Positions 56,179-63,578 of a stretch of DNA of 64,000 nucleotides are shown one piece after another (within the stretch, counting starts at the first letter, position 1; the number at the start of each line of letters is the position of its first letter). The notes below the pieces were generated by a model. That model saw nothing but the letters and a program-made list of their open reading frames with translations. It was not told where the DNA came from and ran no database searches. Both the position numbers and the translations under genes were made by a program. The stretch covers positions 104,689 to 168,688 of the IMG/VR virus record IMGVR_UViG_3300036761_001135. One strand, written 5' to 3'. The stretch is from a virus.

Positions 56179-56547
56179 ATGCCGAAGAAGCTTCCACCCA
56201 ACCCAGACGAACTTCCAGCCCTGCAACATGTGAAAAGCTCGAACGTCTTTGCTATTGGGTACAGCATTCGTGATCGCAAGCTGTTCGTGCAATTCCGTGC
56301 GGCCGGATCGGAGCGACCAGTACCAGGCGCAATCTACCGTTACGATGACGTCCCGATCACGGTGTGGAGGCGGTTCAAGGATGCCAAAAGCAAGGGGCAC
56401 TTCCTGGCCGCGCACATCAAGGGCACCTACTGGTACATGCGCTGGACGGGACGCACCTGGCGTCCTGAGACCGCCCTGCGGTTCGACTCGAAGAAGAAAA
56501 AGAGGCTGAAGCAATTAGCGAAAAAGCTGCGCGACGCGACAAGTTGA
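56179..56547 (+). CDS. KTSC-domain protein
   Basis: 122 residues. HVKSSNVFAIGY (about 17-28), LFVQFRA, IYRYDDVPITVWRRF and SKGHFLAAHIKGTYW give the KTSC domain (V-x-SSN-x(3)-IGY...YRY..VP...S.G.F). The domain is common in phage and bacterial proteins with uncertain function. A Lys-rich C-terminus. Confidence 0.75.
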   Translation: MPKKLPPNPDELPALQHVKSSNVFAIGYSIRDRKLFVQFRAAGSERPVPGAIYRYDDVPITVWRRFKDAKSKGHFLAAHIKGTYWYMRWTGRTWRPETALRFDSKKKKRLKQLAKKLRDATS

Positions 56548-56587
56548 CAAACGGCTCCTAATGGGTAGGATGCGAACCTGAGTTCGC
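56544..56587 (+). promoter_or_regulatory. promoter with palindrome at leader (cassette 5, PeSL-like)
   Basis: TTGACA (56544-56549), 16-base spacer, TAGGAT (56566-56571), immediately followed by GCGAACCTGAGTTCGC (56572-56587), i.e. palindrome copy 14. Here the dispersed palindrome occupies the place of the leader stem-loop of the other cassettes. GGAG precedes ATG 56599. Confidence 0.75.
56573..56586. repeat. dispersed palindrome copy 14 (CGAACCTGAGTTCG)
   Basis: Variant core CTGA; overlaps the predicted transcription start of cassette 5. This is the clearest operator-like placement. Confidence 0.8.
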
Positions 56588-56598
56588 GTGGAGACATT

Positions 56599-56817
56599 AT
56601 GGACATCTGGATCGTGACATCGGCGGCGACGGAGGAAGACAAGTACGGTAAGATCTTGTCGGTGCAGGCTCGGTGTTTCGGGGTGTTCACGACGCTTGAA
56701 GAGGCGGACGGGGTGGCGGCTCGGCACCATGGGCACGTTACACCAATGGTCACAGACCAGGACGAGATGGTGCGCCTGGAGCGCTGGGTAAATCCTGGTT
56801 TTGCTACGCAAGGCTAA
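56599..56817 (+). CDS. small hypothetical protein
   Basis: 72 residues. MDIWIVTSAATEEDKYGKIL, then a short helix EEADGVAARHHGHV; mixed fold with no recognised family. First gene of the cassette-5 operon. Confidence 0.45.
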   Translation: MDIWIVTSAATEEDKYGKILSVQARCFGVFTTLEEADGVAARHHGHVTPMVTDQDEMVRLERWVNPGFATQG

Positions 56818-56831
56818 AGGCGGTGCGACCC

Positions 56832-57029
56832 ATGGGACTCCTAGAAGCCTTTGGATTGGCGGAGGAAGTCGGGTCGCGGGCGTTGACGTTTGACGATCTG
56901 TTGTTTATGGCGGACGCACGCAAGCGCAAGGGCTGCAAGACGGTCCAGCGCCAGTTGAAGGCAGAAGAGATCCAGCGCGTGCTGGAGTTGGGCCGCAAGT
57001 GCGCGGCGTATAAGGAGATGACTCGATGA
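56832..57029 (+). CDS. small helical protein
   Basis: 65 residues from ATG 56832 (GTG 56823 is possible). Helical with a basic stretch (ARKRKGCKTVQRQLKAEEIQ). The last four bases overlap the GroES-like start (ATGA). Confidence 0.5.
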   Translation: MGLLEAFGLAEEVGSRALTFDDLLFMADARKRKGCKTVQRQLKAEEIQRVLELGRKCAAYKEMTR

Positions 57030-57295
57030 AACCAGTTGCTATGCTCGGTTCCTACATCTTGACCCAGAGGGACAAGCCCGAGGAGAAGCGCAGTCCAGGA
57101 GGGATCGTCATGCCTGCGCAGGCGTCGGCCAACCCGACTTGGGCGAACGTCTTGGCGGTTGGTGACGCGGTAGGAACCAAGGTCATGGTCGGAGACCGAA
57201 TCCTAGTGAGCAAGTTTGCGGGTGCGGACGTCATGGTTGGCGAGGAGCAGTGCTTCGTCGTGCGCCTGGACGATGTGTACGGAGTCCAACGCTAG
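57026..57295 (+). CDS. groES-like: GroES-like co-chaperonin
   Basis: 89 residues of the cpn10 family. The mobile loop is KRSPGGIVMPAQASANPTWA (21-40) and the core strands VLAVGDAV, KVMVGDRILVSKFAGADVMV and DDVYGV are present, including the GDRILVSKF signature. It is slightly shorter than host GroES (about 97). Phage co-chaperonins such as T4 gp31 cap GroEL and favour folding of phage proteins. No groEL is visible; the host protein is the likely partner. Confidence 0.9.
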   Translation: MKPVAMLGSYILTQRDKPEEKRSPGGIVMPAQASANPTWANVLAVGDAVGTKVMVGDRILVSKFAGADVMVGEEQCFVVRLDDVYGVQR

Positions 57296-57300
57296 GCTGA

Positions 57301-57358
57301 TTGACAAATTTACTGTAGGCATTAAATTTGCCAGTGATGCCGGACGAGGATGTTCGGC
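57301..57358 (+). promoter_or_regulatory. promoter plus stem-loop cassette 6 (PeSL-like)
   Basis: TTGACA (57301-57306), 16-base spacer, TAAATT (57323-57328), stem GCCGGAC/GTTCGGC (57339-57345/57352-57358) with one wobble; GGGAG before ATG 57371. Right after the GroES-like gene. Confidence 0.75.
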
Positions 57359-57370
57359 GGGAGTGAGAAA

Positions 57371-57670
57371 ATGATCGACTACATGCACATCATCAATGGT
57401 TTCAAGGCGTCGCTCGCGTTGGAGTTCGAGCGGTTTGAGGATCAACAGCACCTCGATGGCTCTGACTTGGATCGCATGGCGGTCGTGAGCGCACAGATCA
57501 CGATTCTCAACAGCGTCCACTCGGCGATGCTCCATGCGGAGAACGTCGAGTTGGATCGTCAGTACCTCGCGCATCGGTCAGGGATCGCAGTTGCCGAAGC
57601 AATTCGGAGATTTGACGGCGAGGATGAGTCTGTCACTCAACCCATGGAAAGAGGTGGCGATCATGCGTAG
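57371..57670 (+). CDS. small helical protein
   Basis: 99 residues from ATG 57371. Predominantly helical (FKASLALEFERFEDQQHLDG). Overlaps the lipoprotein start by eight bases. No family recognised. Confidence 0.45.
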   Translation: MIDYMHIINGFKASLALEFERFEDQQHLDGSDLDRMAVVSAQITILNSVHSAMLHAENVELDRQYLAHRSGIAVAEAIRRFDGEDESVTQPMERGGDHA

Positions 57671-58340
57671 GATTTTTTGGGCACTGGTGTTGATGGCTGG
57701 GTGCTCTGATCCGACAAGGGCATTCTCGGACGATCCCGACGAGTCGGCGACTGTGACCGTTTCGGAAAAGGAGACTGAAGCGACCCAGGATGAGACGGAC
57801 GAGACTGTTTCTGAGACGGCGGGGTCTGCTTCTGAGACGGGCTCTGGCTCGGGTAGCGCCACCGTCGATACGGGGTCGGCGACGGCGGAGACGGGGAGTG
57901 GAACAGTGGATTCGGATACGGTTCCTGACTGCTGGCTTTCGTGCATGTCGTTGAAGAGCGAGTGCCAGCTTGGGTCGGTGGTCATTGGTCGCTGCCCAAA
58001 TGCGGCATGGTGTTGCGAGCCAAAGGCTGTGGACACTGGGACAGTGTCAACGGACACGTCGCCTCCATGCTCTGGAACATGTTCCAACTGGAGCGGATGC
58101 GCGGGGGATTGGCACAAAATCCCTGGTTCCTGTCCTAACGGGAAGGCTTGCTGCGAAGAGGATTCCGATACGGGCAGCGCGACGGTAGACACGGATACGA
58201 ATCCTGAGCCATGCCCGCAGGGAGATCCAAAGTACATTTGTGAGCGGCGTGGCCTATGTACTACCTCGTATGGATACGAGGACACAGACTACTATTGTAC
58301 AGATCCTGTTAATTGGGCATGTTGTCGTAAACTCTACTGA
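57663..58340 (+). CDS. secreted lipoprotein with three Cys-rich repeats
   Basis: 225 residues. MRRIFWALVLMAGCS has a lipobox ending at Cys14 (LMAGC). Residues 25-90 are a low-complexity Ser/Thr/Glu/Gly linker (ETGSGSGSATVDTGSATAET), then three related Cys repeats of pattern C-x(3)-C...C...CP-x(2,3)-xCC (CWLSCMSLKSECQLG, CSGTCSNWSGCAGD and CPQGDPKYICERRGLC). A surface lipoprotein made during infection could block superinfection. Linker style resembles Myxococcota secreted proteins. Confidence 0.75.
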   Translation: MRRIFWALVLMAGCSDPTRAFSDDPDESATVTVSEKETEATQDETDETVSETAGSASETGSGSGSATVDTGSATAETGSGTVDSDTVPDCWLSCMSLKSECQLGSVVIGRCPNAAWCCEPKAVDTGTVSTDTSPPCSGTCSNWSGCAGDWHKIPGSCPNGKACCEEDSDTGSATVDTDTNPEPCPQGDPKYICERRGLCTTSYGYEDTDYYCTDPVNWACCRKLY

Positions 58341-58368
58341 TTCCGAATGCGATGTTCGGGAGGTTGCC

Positions 58369-58491
58369 ATGTTGAAGACGCAAGAAGACGAACGATTGGA
58401 GAGAGAATCAGCGATTGCATATCGCCTATCCTGGGCTGCATCCTTTGGGATGATTTTGATAGCAATATTTGCAAGGTGTTGCGAGGCATAG
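58369..58491 (+). CDS. small single-TM protein
   Basis: 40 residues. Charged N-terminus, then a membrane segment (AYRLSWAASFGMILIAIFAR) ending in CCEA. GGGAGG upstream. It stands directly before the next gene; may be an accessory to the lipoprotein. Confidence 0.5.
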   Translation: MLKTQEDERLERESAIAYRLSWAASFGMILIAIFARCCEA

Positions 58492-58492
58492 C

Positions 58493-58834
58493 ATGGGAAA
58501 AAAATTGACCAAGGACGAGTACCTTCAGAAGCGGGTATTCCCGCTGTTGGAGCGGGCGCATCAGCTCTGCGTTGAGCGTGAGATCGCGCTGTTCTTTACG
58601 GCGCGATGCAGCTCGGAAGGTGGGGTTGTAGGTATCGTGGCGTCGAACGAGGAGGGGGAAACGATTCCATTTGCGCGGGAGATGATTGCGTTGCGCCAGC
58701 ATCACGAGGTGGCATCCAGCGGCATCATGGATGCCATCCATGACGTGATCTTCAAGAAGATAAAAGAGGATCGTGAGGATTGCACGGGGGACTGCGCTGC
58801 GTGCGTAGCAGGGAAATCGGAGGTTGAGGCATGA
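58493..58834 (+). CDS. hypothetical protein
   Basis: 113 residues starting at ATG 58493, one base after the previous stop. Mixed helical (LTKDEYLQKRVFPLLERAHQ) with a Cys-containing end (DCTGDCAACVAG). ATGA overlap with the next gene. Confidence 0.45.
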   Translation: MGKKLTKDEYLQKRVFPLLERAHQLCVEREIALFFTARCSSEGGVVGIVASNEEGETIPFAREMIALRQHHEVASSGIMDAIHDVIFKKIKEDREDCTGDCAACVAGKSEVEA

Positions 58835-59265
58835 GCCGTGAGTACCGGATCTGGGTGCGGGCCGATGTGGTGAACCGTGAGGATGCCCTGGACATCGAGG
58901 AGGCAGTTGGGGAGATTTGGCCGATGCAGGATGACCATGGCGACGATGGGATGCCTCCGAGGGGCACAGTGTATCGGGTGAGCTTATGTGGGGACGGTGC
59001 TCTGACTGGAGGTTTGACGCTTGATATGCTAGCCAGGCAGATCCAGAGGAAGATCTGGACGCGCGTTCAGAAGTACGTCGATGTGTCTGTGTCTGGTGTG
59101 TGCTTGGAGCCTGACGAGTATGTTGAGAGTTGTGTGTTGGATTTCGAGAGAGACCGGGATGCCAAGCTGTTGGACATGGAATGCTGTGATTGTGGGGATT
59201 GCGTCCCGTTTGGGTCTGAGGGAATACGGTGTGCGATATGCGAACTAGGAGGAATAGATGGATGA
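58831..59265 (+). CDS. hypothetical protein with C-terminal zinc site
   Basis: 144 residues. N-terminal beta-helix mix, then CCDCGDC (114-120) and a later CAIC pair, suggesting one zinc-binding site. Overlaps the next gene by eight bases. Confidence 0.45.
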   Translation: MSREYRIWVRADVVNREDALDIEEAVGEIWPMQDDHGDDGMPPRGTVYRVSLCGDGALTGGLTLDMLARQIQRKIWTRVQKYVDVSVSGVCLEPDEYVESCVLDFERDRDAKLLDMECCDCGDCVPFGSEGIRCAICELGGIDG

Positions 59266-59563
59266 TCATGCGGCATATGGGAAGTGTTCGGGGTGTAGGA
59301 AATGGGTGCTGCGGGATGAGGTTCTGAGCATCCATACAGATATTTACGATGCGAGCAATCGAAGGCGGGTGATCCGGCAGAGGTACTGCCTGCCATGTTT
59401 CGAGTCGGAGGTGAAGCGGTTGGAAGGCAGAGAGTGGGACCACATGGTCGTTGGAGGGCATATCTTGGCTCCTATGCCAGATGGATCTATGCCTTCGGAT
59501 GAAGAGATACGGGATCGCATGCGTGCCGGTGGAGCGGTTGACAAACGATCTGGTAACGAATAG
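59258..59563 (+). CDS. zinc-finger protein
   Basis: 101 residues. CSGC (10-13) and CLPC (44-47) give a zinc ribbon (YGKCSGCRKWVLRDEVLSIH). Its C-terminus encodes the promoter TTGACA of cassette 7, so promoter and coding sequence share bases. Confidence 0.5.
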   Translation: MDDHAAYGKCSGCRKWVLRDEVLSIHTDIYDASNRRRVIRQRYCLPCFESEVKRLEGREWDHMVVGGHILAPMPDGSMPSDEEIRDRMRAGGAVDKRSGNE

Positions 59564-59599
59564 GGTGCGGTGTTCAAGATCGTTCGCAAGATGCGAGCG
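59538..59599 (+). promoter_or_regulatory. promoter plus stem-loop cassette 7 (PeSL-like)
   Basis: TTGACA (59538-59543) within the end of the previous gene, 17-base spacer, TAGGGT (59561-59566), stem CGTTCGC/GCGAGCG (59581-59587/59593-59599) with one wobble, then AAGGAGG before ATG 59613. Confidence 0.7.
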
Positions 59600-59612
59600 C
59601 AAGGAGGGAGAG

Positions 59613-59999
59613 ATGAGGCAGCCAAAGGTGACTGGTTACGACGGAAGGCACGACAAGTTTATACCCGACGACCATGGCGGCGGCACGGTAGAGTGGCAGC
59701 CGGGGGACGGCACGCGTTACCTGATTGTGGCCAAGGTGCTGGACGAGGCTGAAGCGCGGATACACGGGGCGATTCCTGGGTCTAGGATCGTGTCTGTGGG
59801 TCCGGGCGGGGCCTGGTGGCTGACGATGATCGTGATCCCTTGGGCGTGCCATCACATAAGCTATGTGGCGGAGTATGCCCGTGATCGGAAGATGAGCGAC
59901 TACACGCTGTTGGCATGTACGGCGTTGATGAACCTTGCATTGGGTGACGAGGCGTATGGTATCGAATTGTTTGAGGAGATGATAAAGGGGAGGGGATAA
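59613..59999 (+). CDS. hypothetical protein
   Basis: 128 residues from ATG 59613 with AAGGAGGGAG. Contains a hydrophobic central part (GGAWWLTMIVIPWACHHISY) that might be membrane-associated, and helices at the C-terminus. No family recognised. Confidence 0.45.
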   Translation: MRQPKVTGYDGRHDKFIPDDHGGGTVEWQPGDGTRYLIVAKVLDEAEARIHGAIPGSRIVSVGPGGAWWLTMIVIPWACHHISYVAEYARDRKMSDYTLLACTALMNLALGDEAYGIELFEEMIKGRG

Positions 60000-60014
60000 C
60001 GGAGGTATGTGCGG

Positions 60015-60398
60015 ATGAGTGCAAGTCTGCGTGAGATCCAGGCGTGTCCAGCAACGCGGCGCAGGGCGAGGTTCAAGGTGCAGTCCACGTCGAGTGCTGG
60101 AACGGAATACACGGTTGAGGTGTCGCTGACGGCTGGGCAGGTGACGTGTGATTGTCCTGGGTTTCGATTTCGGGGGACGTGCCATCACACGGAGTTCACC
60201 GAGGACAAGTGCGGCTGGGTGGAGGGTGGTGAAGGGGCTGAGGTTCAGACCAAGGAACAATGTTCTGGGTGTATTTGTCCACGGTGTGGGAGTTCAACAA
60301 TCCTCATTGCTGGGGCTTCCTGCATAGAAGACGATAGCGAGGCCGCGTTGCGGTCGCGTGGAGTGCGGGTGCCCCCCCCACCTCGGTCTAATCGCTGA
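60015..60398 (+). CDS. SWIM zinc-finger protein 2
   Basis: 127 residues from ATG 60015 (GGAGG at 60001-60005). EYTVEVSLTAGQVTCDCPGF, Cys45-x-Cys47, then Cys56-x-His58 (TCHH) is a SWIM finger; a CICPRC pair follows (about 90-95). Second SWIM protein in the window, distinct from 54566. Pro-rich tail. Confidence 0.7.
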   Translation: MSASLREIQACPATRRRARFKVQSTSSAGTEYTVEVSLTAGQVTCDCPGFRFRGTCHHTEFTEDKCGWVEGGEGAEVQTKEQCSGCICPRCGSSTILIAGASCIEDDSEAALRSRGVRVPPPPRSNR

Positions 60399-60400
60399 TG

Positions 60401-60409
60401 TGATATAGT
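60401..60409 (+). promoter_or_regulatory. extended -10 promoter for transglycosylase
   Basis: TG-A-TATAGT at 60401-60409, an extended -10 element without a clear -35, twenty bases before the Shine-Dalgarno AAGGAGG of the 60429 gene. Confidence 0.4.
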
Positions 60410-60428
60410 CCGGTTGAAGGAGGAAAAA

Positions 60429-61238
60429 ATGCTGAAGACGATGTGTGTTTTGTTGATTGTGTCATTGGTGCCGATGTCGGTGTGGCCTACGAATGCGGTA
60501 ACGAATGTTGTGGTTGACGTGTCGGTCCAGGAGCAGGCGAGAGTGGAGTCGCAAGCAGATGTGGATGAGGCTGGGGATTTGGCAAAAATGGCTGAGGAGG
60601 ACGGTCTCATTGATGACGTGTCGAGGGGTATTGTGCGTGTGATCGAGGCGGAGAAATGTGCGTGGTACGAGTGCGGCACCATGACGCCTCCAGAGGAGTA
60701 CATGGAGCGCGCTAGACGCATCGCTCAGGCGACTAGGACGGCCTTGTTAGAGAACGGGCTGAGCCATGCCTACTATCTTTGGGGAGCTGTTGGGATTATC
60801 ATGCAGGAGTCGCGTGGGAACCCGTGCCCATTCGGACCGTATTCGCGTCAGTGGGCCATTGATAAGAAGCTGGTGAAGAGCAAGCACATGGTCTATTGGA
60901 ACACGGACGATGCCTTGCGTGTGATGCATTCCATGTTGTCGGGAAAGACCAAGCGGCGCGGGGTTGACTCTGGTGTCGGGCAGACGATTTGGCCGCGAAA
61001 TTCAAAGATTCGAGAGGAAACAGGCCAGGTGCGCACAGCGACGCCGGAGGAGATGGTGACGGTGGAGGGCGGCGCGCGGGCGTTAGCGTATCACATGCAG
61101 CAGAATGCGCAGTTGAGTCCGACTCGTCCGTGGGCGTACTGGCCTGGGGCGAAGGACGAATTGTATGGAGCGAAGATCGAGTGGTGGGTGCAGCGGATGC
61201 GTGGACCCAAGCTTGGATCGAAGGCGCATTGGCAATGA
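60429..61238 (+). CDS. secreted lytic transglycosylase-like endolysin
   Basis: 269 residues from ATG 60429 (AAGGAGGAAAAA). Signal peptide MLKTMCVLLIVSLVPMSVWP. The SLT-like catalytic domain is GAVGIIMQESRGNPCPFGPY with Glu127 as the acid, and GVDSGVGQTIWPRN as the GLMQ-type motif. Cleaves peptidoglycan between MurNAc and GlcNAc. Secreted by the Sec route, it could work without a holin (SAR-like or periplasmic), acting as endolysin or for wall turnover. Confidence 0.75.
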   Translation: MLKTMCVLLIVSLVPMSVWPTNAVTNVVVDVSVQEQARVESQADVDEAGDLAKMAEEDGLIDDVSRGIVRVIEAEKCAWYECGTMTPPEEYMERARRIAQATRTALLENGLSHAYYLWGAVGIIMQESRGNPCPFGPYSRQWAIDKKLVKSKHMVYWNTDDALRVMHSMLSGKTKRRGVDSGVGQTIWPRNSKIREETGQVRTATPEEMVTVEGGARALAYHMQQNAQLSPTRPWAYWPGAKDELYGAKIEWWVQRMRGPKLGSKAHWQ

Positions 61239-61750
61239 TGGATTTGAGGCGACAGATCGATTTCGATGTGGGTGTCATGGGGATGTACGGGTTTACGTGC
61301 AAATTCGGGATTGCAGGGCAGGACATTTACATGAAGGTGGCCTTGCACCAATCGGAACGTCGCCCGGAGCCCATGCTTTCCTACGTCGATGTGACCTTGT
61401 CGTCTCCGAAGGCGAAGGATGAAATTTTGGTTTCGCATCGCCAGACGCGAATCGAGACGTCGAAGACGGATGATGCGCGTGCGATGATCGAGCTGCTATG
61501 CCGACAGGCGAACGTGCTGTTGCAGAGCGGGACGTGGGATTGGGACGACCTGTGTGACTCATGGAGCGGGACTCGGTTTGATCCCTGTGGTCCGTGCGAA
61601 TTTCCAGATACATGTTCCATTGGGGGTACTATCGTGTCGTCTCCGCTGGACGCGGTAGCGCGTGTTTTGCGAGATCGGTTTCCTGTTTGGGGATCGAGAA
61701 TGATGCGTGTCGATATTGCGACCACCTCACCGGTCTTGGAAGACAGATGA
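61235..61750 (+). CDS. hypothetical protein
   Basis: 171 residues, start ATG 61235 inside the previous stop. Mixed fold, with a Cys-rich end (FDPCGPCEFPDTCSIG). Next gene starts at its stop (ATGA). Confidence 0.45.
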   Translation: MMDLRRQIDFDVGVMGMYGFTCKFGIAGQDIYMKVALHQSERRPEPMLSYVDVTLSSPKAKDEILVSHRQTRIETSKTDDARAMIELLCRQANVLLQSGTWDWDDLCDSWSGTRFDPCGPCEFPDTCSIGGTIVSSPLDAVARVLRDRFPVWGSRMMRVDIATTSPVLEDR

Positions 61751-61923
61751 TTGCGGTAGCGACATGGGTTATTGGGGTGTTTGTTGGGTGTTTTGTTGGC
61801 ATGTGGGTGCGCAGGGTGGATGTGCGGCAGTGGAAAGTCCGGGCGGTTGAGATGGCGAAAATCAACAACGCTCTAATGGATCGTGTTGAATTGCTGGAAA
61901 TAGAGATGCAAAAGGAGTCGTAG
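61747..61923 (+). CDS. small membrane-anchored coiled-coil protein
   Basis: 58 residues. N-terminal membrane segment (AVATWVIGVFVGCFVGMWV) and a helical rest. Could be an i-spanin-like or lysis accessory protein after the transglycosylase; no direct evidence. Confidence 0.5.
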   Translation: MIAVATWVIGVFVGCFVGMWVRRVDVRQWKVRAVEMAKINNALMDRVELLEIEMQKES

Positions 61924-62271
61924 ATGGAAGAGGAGAATGCTGTTTCGTTGTCTAGTGTCGTCGGTTCTGAAATTGAGTACACGCCGTTGTCCACCGATGC
62001 GGATCGGGTGTTGCAGTTGCCGGCGCGGATCGTCTGGGAGATCAGCACCATCCCGCATGTTGTGGAAGATCCGTTGCCGCTGTTTGTGGCTGTTAGCGAT
62101 TGGGCGCTTCTGTATCGTGTAGGAGAGTACCTTGCGGTGCGTGGGTTTTCAGACAAGGACCAGTTGTCTGAATTCTTGGCAGACATCTATCGCACGGCGG
62201 ATATCATCGCGGTGCTGTGCAAGGGCAGGCCGGTGAGATTCAATATGCGCGTGAGCGCGAGGATAGGGTGA
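61924..62271 (+). CDS. small hypothetical protein
   Basis: 115 residues, start right after previous stop. Mixed beta-helix protein (LPARIVWEISTIPHVVED). No family recognised. Confidence 0.45.
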   Translation: MEEENAVSLSSVVGSEIEYTPLSTDADRVLQLPARIVWEISTIPHVVEDPLPLFVAVSDWALLYRVGEYLAVRGFSDKDQLSEFLADIYRTADIIAVLCKGRPVRFNMRVSARIG

Positions 62272-62275
62272 TGAT

Positions 62276-63193
62276 ATGAGCAAGAACGGAAAGATCATAC
62301 AGTTCGACCGGAACAAGGCGGCGGGTCCGTGGCAACCTTTGATTCAGATTCCCCTCTCGGAGGAGGCGGTGCAGTCTGGTGTTGCGTCAGCCTTCCAGAA
62401 CCACAGGTTTCGGGTGTTTGTGAAGCAGACGGCCAGCTCGGGATTCATGATGCAGGGGCCGGATGGGCAGTCGCATCCGATGCCGATCCTGCACCTTATC
62501 ATCGCCGGGGTGAACGGGCGCAAGCCGGACTACGCTGAGATCCAGCGCATTAAGGCCGAGTTGGTCCACGAGGAAGCGGACGCGGTGGAGTTGTTCCCGG
62601 GCAAAGGGCGCGAGATCGATTCGCCGCAGACGCATATCTGGTGCTTGCCGCCTGGGTACGTCATGCCGGTGGGCCTTATCAAGGCTGCACCGCCAGATCC
62701 AAACGCGGAGTTGATCCCTGGGTCTTCTATCAAGCGGGAAGATTTGCTGTTCTACATCGTGGCGACGCAGGCGGAAGGCGCGGATCAGGTTGTCGAGGTG
62801 TTCGCCAGCGAGGATGACGCCAAGGCGTGCTACGACGTGGCTGGGAGCGAGTTCCTGCCTGGGCAATACGCCATGTACGGGCGGGTGCCGACAGAGGACG
62901 AGGGAGCGGCGTGGAGCCCTTCGGCGGTCGAGCGGCGGAACACCATCCAGGCGCGCATCGAGGCAGCGGGTGCGGCCATGGCGGAGCGGCACAGGGCTGG
63001 GAAGACACCGACAGAAGAGGAGATGCGTGCTGGGTTCGAGCGTAAGGGTATCGAAAGGTTGGAGGCCATTTCCGAGGCAGAGCGCATCGCGGACGAGGAT
63101 GGGGACGATGCTGCAAAGGCGTCATTGGCTGAATTGAGGGAGGAGCTAGTCCGGCGTGGGCGCATTGGAAAATCGGATGGAGAAGCTGAGTAA
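62276..63193 (+). CDS. DUF7694-like N-terminal protein with helical tail
   Basis: 305 residues. N-terminal part (ILHLIIAGVNGRKPDYAEIQ, then RIKAELVHEEADAVELFPGK) and CLPPGYVMPVGL match the small phage DUF7694-type domain. The second half is a low-complexity helix (IEAAGAAMAERHRAGKTPTE...). Overlaps the next gene by 17 bases. Confidence 0.55.
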   Translation: MSKNGKIIQFDRNKAAGPWQPLIQIPLSEEAVQSGVASAFQNHRFRVFVKQTASSGFMMQGPDGQSHPMPILHLIIAGVNGRKPDYAEIQRIKAELVHEEADAVELFPGKGREIDSPQTHIWCLPPGYVMPVGLIKAAPPDPNAELIPGSSIKREDLLFYIVATQAEGADQVVEVFASEDDAKACYDVAGSEFLPGQYAMYGRVPTEDEGAAWSPSAVERRNTIQARIEAAGAAMAERHRAGKTPTEEEMRAGFERKGIERLEAISEAERIADEDGDDAAKASLAELREELVRRGRIGKSDGEAE

Positions 63194-63578
63194 AGCCGAT
63201 CTGGCGTCCATCGATCTGTGGACTGCCTGTCCGATGACGTTCCATGCGGGGATGGGGGAGTTCATTATCATCCCGCGCTACACTCCATGTCACAAGCCTA
63301 AATATACTGAGAAGATGCGCAGTGAACTGAACGCTTTGACGCGTGGTCAGGCGTATCCGCTGGACGAGGGTGATTTCCTGGTGTTCGTCGATCTTGTGGG
63401 TCTGCGGCGCACCATTCGTCGGTCGAATCTCTACACGAGGAGCCAATACGATGATTCCAGGGAGAAAGATCGCGCTGCCTTGGGAGTATTGCGAGCGAAG
63501 TCCCGGAGGGCTGTGGGTGAAGGCGGAGAGGAGGTTGGATGCGATAGCCCTGTGGTGGCAGCCGAGGACGGTGACTAG
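63177..63578 (+). CDS. hypothetical protein
   Basis: 133 residues from ATG 63177 (a GTG 63156 is possible). Mixed alpha/beta (FHAGMGEFIIIPRYTPCHKP), last 40 residues overlap the next gene in another frame. Function unknown. Confidence 0.45.
   Translation: MEKLSKADLASIDLWTACPMTFHAGMGEFIIIPRYTPCHKPKYTEKMRSELNALTRGQAYPLDEGDFLVFVDLVGLRRTIRRSNLYTRSQYDDSREKDRAALGVLRAKSRRAVGEGGEEVGCDSPVVAAEDGD

Noticed and set aside
3562-56586. CRISPR array from the repeated palindromes
   Set aside because: Copies are kilobases apart, not regularly spaced, and short; no cas genes.
58334-59602. 422-residue minus-strand ORF
   Set aside because: Opposite five + strand genes with coupled starts; His/Pro/Ser-rich composition and no initiation signal.
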